DNA of 64,000 bases from CAVRXQ01 sp963849105. GTDB taxonomy: Bacteria; Actinomycetota; Acidimicrobiia; Acidimicrobiales; Bog-793. A model generated the notes under the pieces. It saw only the letters and a list, made by a program, of their open reading frames with translations, was not told where the DNA came from and did not search any database. The stretch covers positions 157,803 through 221,802 of the forward strand of contig CAWKGD010000002.1 in the NCBI GenBank assembly GCA_963849105.1, written 5' to 3'. The translations under genes were made by a program, and so were the position numbers. Below are positions 44,973-55,042 of the stretch, piece after piece (the stretch's first letter is position 1; each line of letters begins with the position of its first letter).

Positions 44973-46457
44973 ATGATAACGGGCATCGTCGATCCGAGGA
45001 GCAGCCAATCGGTGCCGGCAACCCTGAACATGTTTGTCGACGACGATTGGATCGAAAGCAGCAGCGGAGACAGATTCGACGCGCTCGATCCCGGTACCGC
45101 GGAAGTGATCGCGACCCTTCCAGCAGCGAACGAGATGGATGTCGAGCGCGCTGTGCGAAGCGCCCGAGAAGCATTTGACGATGGTCGTTGGAGTCGCATC
45201 GAAGCGCGCGATCGAAGTCGGCTGCTGCTCCGAATGTCAGATGCGTTACGCCGTGATCGACAACTGCTAGCCGAAATTGAAGTGCGCGACAACGGAAAGC
45301 CGCTCAATGCGGCGCTCTGGGACGTCGACGAGACCGCTTTCTTGTTCGAGTACTACGCCGGCTGGGCGACGAAGTTATCTGGCGAAATCCCACCTGTTGG
45401 AGGAGGGGCTCTTAGCCTGATTCAGGGCGAACCGGTTGGCGTCGCGGCTCTGATAGTTCCTTGGAATTTTCCAATTCTCATGGCTGCGCAAAAGGTCGCA
45501 CCGGCACTCGCTGCGGGTTGCACCTGCATACTGAAGCCGGCTGAGCAGACATCGCTTTCTGCGTTGGAACTAGGGCGGATCGCGACCGAGGTCGGGCTGC
45601 CAAAGGGAGCACTCAACGTCGTAACCGGCCTCGGACCAGTTGCGGGTGCCGCGCTAGTCGCTGCTCGAGGTGTCGACAAAATCAGCTTTACAGGCTCTCT
45701 TGAGGTCGGACGGATCATTCGCCGCGATACGGCGGAATCCATGAAGCGATTGACCCTCGAGCTCGGCGGCAAGTCCGCGAGCATCGTGTTTGCCGACGCA
45801 GATTTTGAGCCGACCATTGACGGCATCTGTAAAGCCGTATTTATGAACCAGGGTCAGGTGTGTGGCGCGTGCAGCCGAGTGTTTCTCGAAGACGGGATCT
45901 ACGAGGCCGCGGTCGAGGCGATCGCAGCTCGCGTCGGTTCGTTGATACCTGGCTACGGAATGGATCCGAACACGACGCTGGGACCGCTCATTAGTGCGGA
46001 GCAACTCGATCGAGTGTCGAAGTACATCGAGATCGGGCGGGAGGACGGTGCGTCCGTTGCGTATGAGGGTTCGTTGCCCAATGAGCCGAACCTCTCAAGC
46101 GGCTACTTCGTTCGTCCGACTGTGTTCGTTGAGGTTGACAACCGAATGCGGATTGCACAAGAAGAGATATTCGGTCCTGTTATGTCAGTTATGCGATTCT
46201 CCGACGTTGAAGATGTGATCCGCCGGGCGAACGACACCGAATACGGCCTCGCTGGGTCGATATGGACGCGTGACCTTGGGAAGGCTCTCCATGTCGCAAG
46301 AAAATTGCGGACTGGAACTGTATGGGTGAACGACGCTCTTCAGGCGCCGTCGGAGGCGATGTGGGGTGGCTTCAAGAGTTCAGGCGTGGGCCGTGAACTC
46401 GGGAGATGGGGGATCGAAGAGTATCTAGAACGCAAACAAATTTATATCCGGGGTTAA
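44973..46457 (+). CDS. NAD(P)-dependent aldehyde dehydrogenase
   Basis: A 494-residue ALDH. The family series is complete: VPWNFPILMAAQKVAPALAA (Asn), KPAEQTSLSAL, FTGSLEVGR, the general-base Glu in LELGGKSASIVF, the nucleophilic Cys in GQVCGACSR, and EEIFGPVMSVM. It oxidises an aldehyde to the acid in the cytoplasm. With the alcohol dehydrogenase 110 bases downstream it would carry an alcohol to the carboxylate. ATG 44973 is chosen for its GGGCGG six bases upstream; ATG 44967 is also possible. Confidence 0.92.
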   Translation: MITGIVDPRSSQSVPATLNMFVDDDWIESSSGDRFDALDPGTAEVIATLPAANEMDVERAVRSAREAFDDGRWSRIEARDRSRLLLRMSDALRRDRQLLAEIEVRDNGKPLNAALWDVDETAFLFEYYAGWATKLSGEIPPVGGGALSLIQGEPVGVAALIVPWNFPILMAAQKVAPALAAGCTCILKPAEQTSLSALELGRIATEVGLPKGALNVVTGLGPVAGAALVAARGVDKISFTGSLEVGRIIRRDTAESMKRLTLELGGKSASIVFADADFEPTIDGICKAVFMNQGQVCGACSRVFLEDGIYEAAVEAIAARVGSLIPGYGMDPNTTLGPLISAEQLDRVSKYIEIGREDGASVAYEGSLPNEPNLSSGYFVRPTVFVEVDNRMRIAQEEIFGPVMSVMRFSDVEDVIRRANDTEYGLAGSIWTRDLGKALHVARKLRTGTVWVNDALQAPSEAMWGGFKSSGVGRELGRWGIEEYLERKQIYIRG

Positions 46458-46566
46458 CCGAACGCGAACAAGGCAAGTTCAGGACGGTGGGTTCGCATTC
46501 ACGCGCGACTTGAATCCGCGGAGTTGAGGGAGCTGACACCGAGTCGAGTCAACGGAGGACGATAAA

Positions 46567-47754
46567 ATGGCCACAGAGATGAAGGCGACACAACAGCCTT
46601 CACGCTTCGCGCAGAACGCTCGAATCAAGACGATGGCCGCAGTTATGCGCGGCGTCGAGCAGCCGTGGGATTTAGTTGAGTTGGAACTTGACCCGCCTCG
46701 AGATCACGAGGTGCTGATCAGATACGTCGCGTCCGGTCTCTGCCACTCCGACGAACATCTTAGAACAAACGGGTTCTGGGGGGATATGGCCCGGTACCCC
46801 ATGGTTGGCGGACACGAGGGTGCAGGAATCATCGAGGCGGTAGGTCCGGGTGTGTCCAACGTTCAGTTGGGCGATCACGTCGTGTGTTCGTTCATTGCGG
46901 TGTGCGGTCGGTGTCGATTCTGCGCCACGGGACATCAGAACCTGTGCGACCTCGGCGCTTCGGTCATGGAGGGATGTCTTCCTGATGGCACGTTCCGATT
47001 TCACGACGTGTCCGGTGAGGATTACGGAGGACTCTGCATGCTCGGTACGTTCTCTCAGTTCGGCGTCGTATCGGAATATTCCGTCGTACGGGTGGATAAG
47101 GACTTGCCGTTGACGCAGGCCGTCCTAGTCGGATGCGGAGTACCGACTGGCTGGGGAAGCGCCGTCTACAGCGCCGCTGTCCGCGGCGGAGAGACCGTCG
47201 TCATATATGGGATCGGCGGCGTCGGCATCAATGCGGTTCAAGGCGCTGTCTATTCCGGCGCCAAGTACGTCGTCGTAGTAGATCCATTGTCGAACAAGCG
47301 AGCGGCGGCGGAGGAATTCGGCGCTACGCATTCGGCGGCCACAGCAAGCGAAGCGCATGAAACGGTGATGGCCTTGACAAAGGGCGTCGGCGCCGACAAA
47401 GCGATCATTACCGCCGGCGTTGTCGACAAGGCAACTGTTCGAGCTGGATTCGACGTTATCCGTAAGGGAGGCTGTCTGACGATCACAGGGTTAGCGGGAG
47501 TAAACGACACAACGATCGAACTGCCGAGCGGATTGCTAACCCTCTTTGAGAAGCGCATTCAGGGCACGCTCTTTGGTTCGAGCAACCCCACCTATGACAT
47601 TCCGATGCTCTTGGACCTGTACCGGAAAGGCGATTTGAAGCTCGCGGAGCTAATTACGAAGCAGTATCGACTCGACGAAGTCAATCAGGGTTATGAGGAC
47701 CTGCTCCGCGGCGACAACATACGCGGCATCATCGTCCACGAAACCGAGGACTGA
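46567..47754 (+). CDS. Zinc-dependent alcohol dehydrogenase, NDMA-dependent/mycofactocin-associated type
   Basis: A 395-residue class III-like zinc alcohol dehydrogenase. The catalytic zinc set starts with SGLCHSDEHL and GGHEGAGII; the structural zinc cysteines are in CGRCRFCATGHQNLC; the Rossmann loop is YGIGGVGINAVQG. Overall sequence resembles the NDMA-dependent alcohol dehydrogenases, whose tightly bound NAD is recycled by mycofactocin. A mycofactocin cluster begins 10 kb downstream, which supports this assignment. A GGAGG lies 9 bases before the ATG. An ordinary NAD-dependent enzyme remains possible. Confidence 0.85.
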   Translation: MATEMKATQQPSRFAQNARIKTMAAVMRGVEQPWDLVELELDPPRDHEVLIRYVASGLCHSDEHLRTNGFWGDMARYPMVGGHEGAGIIEAVGPGVSNVQLGDHVVCSFIAVCGRCRFCATGHQNLCDLGASVMEGCLPDGTFRFHDVSGEDYGGLCMLGTFSQFGVVSEYSVVRVDKDLPLTQAVLVGCGVPTGWGSAVYSAAVRGGETVVIYGIGGVGINAVQGAVYSGAKYVVVVDPLSNKRAAAEEFGATHSAATASEAHETVMALTKGVGADKAIITAGVVDKATVRAGFDVIRKGGCLTITGLAGVNDTTIELPSGLLTLFEKRIQGTLFGSSNPTYDIPMLLDLYRKGDLKLAELITKQYRLDEVNQGYEDLLRGDNIRGIIVHETED

Positions 47755-47780
47755 ATCGGACGGTCGTCCGAGCGCCGCCC

Positions 47781-48680
47781 ATGTCTAGACCTAAGCAACC
47801 TATCGCGACGCGTATGAACGATAACCAAACGCGTCCGCAGATATCGAACCGAGGGCGATCGGATAAGCGCGGTCAAGAGCGCCGAGTTCCGCTTCTGAAA
47901 GCAATTCAGGTTATCGAGTGTCTCGCAACATCGAAGCAACCAGACTGGGGAGTTCGAGAACTCGCACGAGCGCTCGAAATGTCTCCGAGCACTGTCTTCC
48001 GGCTGCTCTCCATGCTCGAAGAGGCATCAATTGTCGAAAGCGAGGATGGCAAGGCTCGCTACAGCTTCACATTGGACTTCCACCGGTTGGCATATCACAT
48101 TGCTTCGAAAATGCCTGTGCGTGATCTAGCCGGGCACCACTTGCGAGCTCTTGCGGAGTCGACGGGCGAGGCTGTTTATCTAGGACGTTATGACCGCAGG
48201 AGGCAAGCGTTCACCTACGTCGAGCACCTCGAGTCCGCCCACCCATTGCGCTACGAAATGAGGCTCTACGAGTGGCTCGACCTTCGAGTCGGTGCGGGAG
48301 GAATGGGTGTCCTCGCCTTCCTGCCAGAGCCCGAGATCGAATCGATATTAAGTCAGGCAATGCCACCAGAGGGAACGTCACGCACGATTACGAACGTTCG
48401 GGAGCTGCGTGCCGAGTTAAGCCGAATCCGCGAACAGGGATACGTGCTGAGCATCGGACGCAGAATTGTGGGCGCCGTAGGAATCGCGGCACCTGTTTTT
48501 GACAGGCGAAGTCGCGTCGTTGGAGTTGTCGTTCTCGCATTGCCGGAGTCTCGATTGCCCAAACACGACGTCAGTTCGCTCGCCGCCGCGGTCGTTCAGG
48601 CGGCACGCGACGTCAGCAACGAGCATGGTGATTGGCATTCATCTGTCGCAGATTCGCCTGACGTGCTCTCTGCCTGGTGA
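47781..48680 (+). CDS. IclR-family transcriptional regulator
   Basis: A 299-residue regulator. A basic N-terminal extension of about 35 residues precedes the HTH (VRELARALEMSPSTVFRLLS) and the IclR effector domain (AGGMGVLAFLPEPEIESIL; QGYVLSIGRRIVGAVGIAAP). It begins 26 bases after the alcohol dehydrogenase stop, so it is likely cotranscribed with it. It probably controls the adjacent sugar transporter and catabolic genes. No operator was identified. Confidence 0.9.
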   Translation: MSRPKQPIATRMNDNQTRPQISNRGRSDKRGQERRVPLLKAIQVIECLATSKQPDWGVRELARALEMSPSTVFRLLSMLEEASIVESEDGKARYSFTLDFHRLAYHIASKMPVRDLAGHHLRALAESTGEAVYLGRYDRRRQAFTYVEHLESAHPLRYEMRLYEWLDLRVGAGGMGVLAFLPEPEIESILSQAMPPEGTSRTITNVRELRAELSRIREQGYVLSIGRRIVGAVGIAAPVFDRRSRVVGVVVLALPESRLPKHDVSSLAAAVVQAARDVSNEHGDWHSSVADSPDVLSAW

Positions 48681-49005
48681 TAAGGCTTCTCGCGGTCATG
48701 TCACCTCAAGTGGATCGATATCGGTCAGAAGTGTCGCACTCGGGAAAGGAAACGACACAACGTTGGCATCTACAACCAGCCGGACTCGCGAGGAAAGGGG
48801 TCGCATCTCAGCAACTTCTTGGCGCAGAAATCTTGCGTAGTGAACGAAAGGGGGGCACTCGCTTGAAAGAAGTCGTTGACGACGATCGCGGGCGCGGGCG
48901 GCGCACTATTCGTCAAGCACTCGAAAGTCGCATGGTGTCGTGATCGAGCGAAAGACGGCGGAAGTCATTGTTAGACACATAAGTAAAGGGAGGGTAACGA
49001 GAGCT
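48681..49005. other. 325 bases between regulator and transporter operon
   Basis: No gene seen. The transporter promoter is expected here. GGGAGGG at 48988-48994 is the likely ribosome site for GTG 49006. Confidence 0.4.
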
Positions 49006-50139
49006 GTGTTAAAGAGAGATGAACATCTGCTCAGAAGGTTGATTGGCATCGCGGCGGCTTCGGCGTTGCTTATCTACGGACTTGCTGCGCTCTCCAGCGT
49101 TGCAAGTGGAGCCGCCTCCACCCGGGCGACTACGAAAGAGTTCAAGATTGCTTACTCCAATTCGGAATTGGGTAACACCTATCACCAGGCGCTAGTAAAG
49201 GCGATTGGTGTGACGGCAACGCAGGCGAAAAAAATGGGTTTCGTCAGCAAGTTCACGTTGACAAATGCAAACGGCTCGACCGCGACTCAGGCATCACAGA
49301 TACGTGATGACGTTGTGGCAGGGTATAACGCGATCATCGTTGACGCGTCATCAGCCACCGCGCTGAATGGCGCGATTCAGACCGCTTGCTCCCATGGAAT
49401 CATCGTGGTAGCCGTCAATGAGAACGTGACCGCTCCGTGTGCATATAACATCTCACCGCACTGGCCTGACGACACCTACGTGCAGATGGAGTACTTCGCA
49501 CAACGCTTTCATGGTAAGGCGAACATACTGAACGTGCGAGGCATTTCCGGGACATTGCCCGACACAGAAATGGGCGTTACGGGAGTGAACGAGGTTCTGA
49601 ATAAAAATCCTGGAATGAAGCTTGTTGGCACCGTTTACGGCCAGTGGACTCAGACGATTGCACAGCAGGTGACATCGGCGATTCTGCCGAGTCTCCCCAC
49701 GGTGAACGCGGTGGTGACCCAAGGCGGTGACGGAGTCGGAGTCGTGGACGCGTTCGAAGCCGCCCATCGCCCGATTCCTCAGGTTGTCTTCGGGAACCGC
49801 GGGGATGAACTGAGACTGTGGAGGAGCATCCTGAAGAAGGATCCGGGCTACGGATCGTTCTCTGTCTCCGACTGGCCAGGAGGCATCTCGTCATTCGGAA
49901 TATGGACGACGATCGCGCTGCTCCAAAAGGTTGTGCACCTCAAGCCCAGTACCTACATCTACTTTCCGCTTTCTGAGATCACTCAGAAAACGCTCAACGA
50001 GTGGATCAAGGCGACTCCTGCGTCGGGGGTCGCCACTCGCAGCTTCACCTACACATCGACGGTGGCAGTTCTGAAGAAGGAACCAAATATTCCGACAGTA
50101 ACGACCGCTGGACCGACAGGTCCCATCACGGGACTCTGA
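49006..50139 (+). CDS. Sugar-type ABC transporter substrate-binding protein
   Basis: A 377-residue exported binding protein. A positive start (LKRDEHLLRRL) and a hydrophobic core (IGIAAASALLIYGLAAL) make the signal peptide; the mature part starts near FKIAYSNSELGNTYHQA. YNAIIVDASSATALNGAIQ and GIIVVAVNENV are shared with the paralogue at 38586-39731. GTG 49006 gives a normal signal peptide, whereas the GTG at 48940 adds an odd hydrophilic extension. It heads the operon 49006-54969 with two permeases and a double ATPase. Confidence 0.87.
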   Translation: MLKRDEHLLRRLIGIAAASALLIYGLAALSSVASGAASTRATTKEFKIAYSNSELGNTYHQALVKAIGVTATQAKKMGFVSKFTLTNANGSTATQASQIRDDVVAGYNAIIVDASSATALNGAIQTACSHGIIVVAVNENVTAPCAYNISPHWPDDTYVQMEYFAQRFHGKANILNVRGISGTLPDTEMGVTGVNEVLNKNPGMKLVGTVYGQWTQTIAQQVTSAILPSLPTVNAVVTQGGDGVGVVDAFEAAHRPIPQVVFGNRGDELRLWRSILKKDPGYGSFSVSDWPGGISSFGIWTTIALLQKVVHLKPSTYIYFPLSEITQKTLNEWIKATPASGVATRSFTYTSTVAVLKKEPNIPTVTTAGPTGPITGL

Positions 50140-50147
50140 TTATTTGA

Positions 50148-51191
50148 ATGTCGCGCGTCGCAAGTCGAGTAGCACGGGTAGCTAGACGCGGCGACGCGCC
50201 TGCGGCGGCGCTTGCCATCGCGCTGTTCTGCGCGATGGCAAGCGTGCAGCCGTCAATTCTCACTCAAACCGGCCTGGATCTCACGCTGCTGGGAATCGTG
50301 CCATTGGCGCTTGCATCGGTCGCGCAGATGATCATCATGGTCGGAGGCGACATAGATTTGTCGCTTGGGTCCGCGCTGGGGTTGGTCAACGCAATCGCAG
50401 CCACTCAGTTGTCGCAGCATGTGTGGGTCGGAGTCGCCGAGCTCGTCGCCTTTCTAGTTGGCTATGTCGTCATGGGGGCGGTGGTTGAATTTCGAGCTCT
50501 TCCGTCTCTCATCGTTACGTTTGCTTTTGCGTTTATCTGGGGCGGATTCGCGCTCGTGGTGCTTCCGACCCCAGGAGGGACGTCTCCGAACTGGATGTCG
50601 CAGATATTTACGTACACGGTTCCAGGGGTTCCGGAGCCGATATTGATTTTGGTAGCGCTGGGATTTGCGAGCTGGGGATTCATGTTCGCAACGCGGACTG
50701 GAAAGCTGATTCGGACACTAGGGAGCCGCCGATTATCGGTCGAACAGTTCGCGCCGCGACCTTTCATGGTTCGCCTGACCATGTATTTCAGCGCGGGCGT
50801 CGCCGTGATCATTGCGGGATTCGCACTCACCGCAGTCAGTGGTGCTGGAGACCCGAACTCCGGGCAGAGCTACCTGCTAATGAGCATCGCTGCGGTCGTC
50901 ATAGGCGGAGGCACCTTCACTGGAGGCGCTTCTTGGCCCGTTGGAGCCGTATTAGGCGCGCTCGCTCTCGGCTTTGTATCGAGCCTTGACTCGTTCTTCA
51001 ATCTTTCCGAGGACCTCGTGTTTGCGATTCAGGGGGCGCTTCTAATCGGGGCGCTGAGTGTGCGCCGAATCGCGCTCCTGCGATCGCGGGGTGCACAAGG
51101 CAACGCTGCCGCGTCGGGGGGTCGCACCGGGGGGACCCGAGTTCGAGAAGAGCCGGAAATCCTTCGTTCGACTGCGGTGCCGGGTAAATGA
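50148..51191 (+). CDS. Sugar ABC transporter permease (RbsC-like)
   Basis: A 347-residue membrane protein with about eight to ten hydrophobic segments. MIIMVGGDIDLSLGSALGLV is the RbsC/XylH-family signature, and GGGTFTGGASWPVGAVLGALAL lies near the C-terminus. It begins nine bases after the binding protein and its stop overlaps the second permease. A hydrophilic C-terminal tail of about 45 residues follows the last membrane segment. Confidence 0.9.
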   Translation: MSRVASRVARVARRGDAPAAALAIALFCAMASVQPSILTQTGLDLTLLGIVPLALASVAQMIIMVGGDIDLSLGSALGLVNAIAATQLSQHVWVGVAELVAFLVGYVVMGAVVEFRALPSLIVTFAFAFIWGGFALVVLPTPGGTSPNWMSQIFTYTVPGVPEPILILVALGFASWGFMFATRTGKLIRTLGSRRLSVEQFAPRPFMVRLTMYFSAGVAVIIAGFALTAVSGAGDPNSGQSYLLMSIAAVVIGGGTFTGGASWPVGAVLGALALGFVSSLDSFFNLSEDLVFAIQGALLIGALSVRRIALLRSRGAQGNAAASGGRTGGTRVREEPEILRSTAVPGK

Positions 51192-52171
51192 GCGCGTTAC
51201 CACCACGGGTATCGGGAAGGTTGAAGGTCGCCGAACGCAGCGTCGCGAGTTATCGAGCGACGCCAGCGATTCTCGGGGCGCTAGGCATCTGGATCGCCGT
51301 CGGCATAGTCGGGAATGGCAGTTTCATCGGGTCTTTGAGAGCGGGCGCGGCCGTAGGCGCCTTCGTCGCACTGACAGGATTAGGCCAACTTTTCGTAATC
51401 GCAACCGGTAACGGCAACATCGACCTGTCCGTGCCCTACGTTTTGACGCTGTCTGCGTACGTCGCGAGTGGAATAGCTGATGGCAGGAATATAGGTGTGA
51501 TTCCGGCGGTCATCACTGTGATCGCGATCGGTGCGACCATCGGAATCGTGAATGCGCTCGTGATCATCGTATTGCGAGTCCCGCCGATCGTTGGAACGCT
51601 CGCCGTGGGTTTCGTAGTTGAGACCATCTACCTAGAAATATCCGCACATATTGAAAGCGGCGTCGGTTCCTTCGTAGGAACAGTGTCAACTGGTATCGTG
51701 GCGGGAGTTCCTTACATCGTCATTGTCACGGTCATTTGGGCAGTAATCGTTGAATGGACACTGGCGAGTACATGGTTTGGAAGACAAGTTCTGGCAATCG
51801 GTCAGAGTGCGCCTGCAGCGAGACTGGCTCATATCCGGACGTCGCTACTTACGATAGCCGTCTACGTGATTTGCGCTGTGACCGCTTCGCTCGTTGGAGT
51901 CCTTTTGGCTGGATACATCGGGGGAGCGTCTCTAGACATCGGAACGAGCTACCAATTGGGTTCGATCGCAGTAGTGGTATTGGGAGGCTGCCTGATCGCA
52001 GGTGGCGTAGCGAACACGCCCGGCGTGCTCGCCGCGAGTTTATTTATTTCGCTACTAGTCACGTTCACTAACTTGATCCATGTCAGTGCCGGCGTTCAGG
52101 AGATCATCGAAGGCGCCGTCATCGTCGGTCTCCTTGCCACAGCAGGAAGGGAACGAGTACGTGTTACGTGA
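51188..52171 (+). CDS. Sugar ABC transporter permease (RbsC-like), second subunit
   Basis: A 327-residue membrane protein of the same family as its neighbour, with LFVIATGNGNIDLSVPYVLTL as the signature and VVLGGCLIAGGVANTPGVLAASL near the end. The start overlaps the upstream stop as ATGA. Two different permeases in one operon imply a heterodimeric channel. The signature is less canonical (GNIDLS for GGIDLS). Confidence 0.9.
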   Translation: MSALPPRVSGRLKVAERSVASYRATPAILGALGIWIAVGIVGNGSFIGSLRAGAAVGAFVALTGLGQLFVIATGNGNIDLSVPYVLTLSAYVASGIADGRNIGVIPAVITVIAIGATIGIVNALVIIVLRVPPIVGTLAVGFVVETIYLEISAHIESGVGSFVGTVSTGIVAGVPYIVIVTVIWAVIVEWTLASTWFGRQVLAIGQSAPAARLAHIRTSLLTIAVYVICAVTASLVGVLLAGYIGGASLDIGTSYQLGSIAVVVLGGCLIAGGVANTPGVLAASLFISLLVTFTNLIHVSAGVQEIIEGAVIVGLLATAGRERVRVT

Positions 52172-53852
52172 TCTGAATCCACCGGTCACCGGGACACGAG
52201 AAGACTTGGCTTTCGACCACTCGCTGAAGATCGAGCGTCTAGTAAAGCATTTCGGCGCGACGATGGCAGTCAACGATGTCAGTCTTAGCGCTGGTCGAGG
52301 AGAAGTTGTCGCGATTGTTGGACACAATGGCGCTGGGAAGAGCACGTTGCTGCGCTGTATCGGCGGCTTCGTACCACCTACACACGGCTCGATCAATGTA
52401 GGAGACGAGCAGTTCTCGGCTCTGACAGTTCGACAAGCGCGTGCCCTTGGCGTGCGGAGCGTGAGACAGGAGTTATCCCTTCCGACGAGTTTGAGCACGG
52501 TGGAATGCGCGTTGCTGCTGGAGGGAAAGTGGGGAACGCATCTACGCGATGCTCGGCGAATTGAGCGCACGCTCAAGGAGCTCTTTCTCGAGATGTTCGA
52601 ACGAGAGTTGCCGAATCCGCGCGAGCTCATCGGCAAGTTGGAATTCGCGCAACGACAAATGCTCGAAGTATGTCTCGCTTTCTTGGATCACAAGAAGGTT
52701 GGGCGCATCGTAATTCTGGACGAGGCGACATCGGCACTTGACGCGGAAGTCGCGGCGATACTGCTTCGATGGGTGCGGGAGGCTGCAAAGTCACACGGAG
52801 TAACCGTGTTGATTTCATCCCATCGCTTACATGAATTGGTTGGAATTGTGGACCGAGCTATCGTTATGGCTGACGGTCAAGTCGTCGGCTCAGCAGCTGA
52901 AACCGAAGTTACCGAGGACAACCTCGTGGCCCTAATGAGGGCAGCGATTATGGCTCGGAGTTCTGAACTCCGATCGATCGAAGCCGAGAACGAGAGCAAG
53001 GTCGCCACGAGCTGGGTTCCTCCTCCGGAAGAACCACATTCGGACGCGATAACGGCGGGAACGACTCTTATCGAGGTGGCGAACGTCTCCGTGCCACCGA
53101 GGGTGAAGAGTGCGCGCTTGACGGTGAATGCTGGCGAAATCGTGGGCGTCGGCGGCCTGGAGGGTCAAGGGCAGACAGAGCTGTTGCGTTGGATTTTTGA
53201 GCGGAACGCGGTGTGGAGGCCGTTGAAATTCTTGCGCTCCCTTCAACCCGGTCAGGTGCCGGGATCGCGGGCCCCGACTATGGGAATCGTGACCGGTGAT
53301 ACGCGGCGCGAAGGCGTCTTTCCGTATTGGACCGTGTGTTGGAATACTTCGATTGCTGCTCGTAGATCGCTGAGCAAATTCGGTTTCGTTCGCGGAAGAG
53401 CTGAAAGATCGGTAGTTGAGTCATTACTTTCCGGACTTACCGTACGTGGACGTTCAAATCAGAACATCATGGAGCTGAGCGGAGGTACACAGCAGAAGGT
53501 TGTACTCGCGCGCGCTCTTTTAAAGCGCCCAAACATTCTGATTCTGGACGACCCTACGAGAGGTATCGATGTCGCAACCAAGGAAGAGATCTATCGCTTG
53601 TTTCAGCAGCTAAAGAGTCTCGGAGTAGGCGTGCTCTGGTATTCGTCTGAACTCAACGAATTAAAACTTTGTGATCGCGTCTATGTAATGCGCAGCGGCT
53701 ACACGACTGGCGAATTGAAAGGGCGCGAGGTCGACGCACAAGTCCTCGAAATGTCGTTTAGTCGAACGCTCGAAGAGGTGAACAATTCTAGCGCAGCGAG
53801 CCGCGACCTAACCGCAGCACGCCCCGGAGGATTCAAAGATGGCATCGGGTAG
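52161..53852 (+). CDS. Sugar ABC transporter ATPase, double-domain (RbsA/XylG-like)
   Basis: A 563-residue tandem nucleotide-binding protein. Domain 1 has Walker A GHNGAGKST, Walker B IVILDEATSAL, but a weak signature (LIGKLEFAQRQ). Domain 2 has a degenerate Walker A (GGLEGQGQTE), as is normal for this family, with signature LSGGTQQKVVLARALLKRP and Walker B ILILDDPTRGID. GTG 52161 is preferred because AGGAAGG lies upstream; a longer frame from 52080 is possible. The start overlaps the permease by 11 bases, and its end overlaps the racemase-family gene by 14. Confidence 0.9.
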   Translation: MLRDLNPPVTGTREDLAFDHSLKIERLVKHFGATMAVNDVSLSAGRGEVVAIVGHNGAGKSTLLRCIGGFVPPTHGSINVGDEQFSALTVRQARALGVRSVRQELSLPTSLSTVECALLLEGKWGTHLRDARRIERTLKELFLEMFERELPNPRELIGKLEFAQRQMLEVCLAFLDHKKVGRIVILDEATSALDAEVAAILLRWVREAAKSHGVTVLISSHRLHELVGIVDRAIVMADGQVVGSAAETEVTEDNLVALMRAAIMARSSELRSIEAENESKVATSWVPPPEEPHSDAITAGTTLIEVANVSVPPRVKSARLTVNAGEIVGVGGLEGQGQTELLRWIFERNAVWRPLKFLRSLQPGQVPGSRAPTMGIVTGDTRREGVFPYWTVCWNTSIAARRSLSKFGFVRGRAERSVVESLLSGLTVRGRSNQNIMELSGGTQQKVVLARALLKRPNILILDDPTRGIDVATKEEIYRLFQQLKSLGVGVLWYSSELNELKLCDRVYVMRSGYTTGELKGREVDAQVLEMSFSRTLEEVNNSSAASRDLTAARPGGFKDGIG

Positions 53853-54969
53853 CGGACCAATCTTGGAGAGCTTTCGGGTTCATCGAATCTCAGCTCCCAT
53901 GCCAATGCCGTATGTGAGCGGCATGCACGATAAATGCGACGCGACAGAAAACGTACTCCTCGAGCTCGTCAGTGGGGGCCTAATTGGCCATGGAAGGGTT
54001 TTCACCTTCGTGGCTGCACAGGCCGACGCAATCCACTGCCTTCTCGTTGGAATGGCCGAATCACTTCTTGGTCACGATGTGAGCAACGTGCGGGCCGTAT
54101 GGTCCACACTCGCGCGGCAACGCAACTTCGTCGGGCTAGGGCCGGCCGTTATGGCGCAAGGTGTAATCGATACTGCGTTATGGGATCTACTCGCGCAGCG
54201 AGCGGAACTCCCGCTGCATCAGATGCTCGGATCGACGACTGCAGTTCTGCCAGTATACGCGAGCGGCGGATGGTTCACGTATAGCAAAGATCAGCTGCGA
54301 GATGAGGCAATCGAATTCGCGGACCTCGGCTTCGTCGGATACAAATTGAAGGTCGGGCACTCTAATTGGCGCGAAGACGTCGTGCGAGTCGAGCATGTCC
54401 TCGATGCCGTCGGGGATCGCATCGCGATCATGGTCGACGCCAACCAGTCGTGGTCTGTCAAGAGTGCGATACAGGCGGCAAAGGCTCTGGTACCTGACGG
54501 AGTTAATTGGCTTGAGGAGCCAGTTCCAGCGGAAGACGTTAGTGGTACCGCACGCGTGTCGTCAGCGTCCGATCTTCAGATCGCCGTCGGGGAGTCCATC
54601 TTCTCTGACGAGGGCTTCAGGGATGTAATCGAGCGACGTGGTGCAGACATCCTCATGCCGAACGTCGTGCGCGTAGGCGGGCCGTCCGAGTTCGTGAAAA
54701 TAGCTTCGCTCGCTGAAACCAATGGATTGCGTGTCTCTCCGCACCTCTATACGGAAGTCAGCGCTCATCTGACGGCAGCCTGTCGCGTTGGTGGTCCCGT
54801 GGAATATATTCCACGATGGTGGGATGAACTGTTTCAAGATGCTCCCCCCATAGAGAACGGCGCCATAAAGCTTTCGAGTCGGCCTGGGTTGGGATTCACA
54901 TTCGCGGAGAAAGCGATCAAGGAATGGTCCTGCTCCGAAGGTTCGATCGAAAAAGTGTATGTGCCGTGA
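53839..54969 (+). CDS. Mandelate racemase/muconate lactonizing enzyme family (enolase superfamily)
   Basis: A 376-residue enolase-superfamily enzyme paralogous to 35659-36771. It has YKLKVGH (KxK), DANQSW, LEEPVPAEDV, VGESIF and SPHLYTE in the same order. The N-terminal capping domain (PMPMPYVSGMHDKCDATENV) is slightly different, which suggests a different ligand or chirality. ATG 53839 is preceded by GGAGG inside the ATPase gene, so expression is coupled to the transporter. Uptake and dehydration or epimerisation of the transported acid is the likely sequence of events; the substrate is unproven. Confidence 0.88.
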   Translation: MASGSGPILESFRVHRISAPMPMPYVSGMHDKCDATENVLLELVSGGLIGHGRVFTFVAAQADAIHCLLVGMAESLLGHDVSNVRAVWSTLARQRNFVGLGPAVMAQGVIDTALWDLLAQRAELPLHQMLGSTTAVLPVYASGGWFTYSKDQLRDEAIEFADLGFVGYKLKVGHSNWREDVVRVEHVLDAVGDRIAIMVDANQSWSVKSAIQAAKALVPDGVNWLEEPVPAEDVSGTARVSSASDLQIAVGESIFSDEGFRDVIERRGADILMPNVVRVGGPSEFVKIASLAETNGLRVSPHLYTEVSAHLTAACRVGGPVEYIPRWWDELFQDAPPIENGAIKLSSRPGLGFTFAEKAIKEWSCSEGSIEKVYVP

Positions 54970-55042
54970 GAAGCGATCGCGTTTCTACGCAAGGGATTCA
55001 AGTAACCGCGTCAATTCACTTCTAGTCAAAAGGTAGAGCTAG

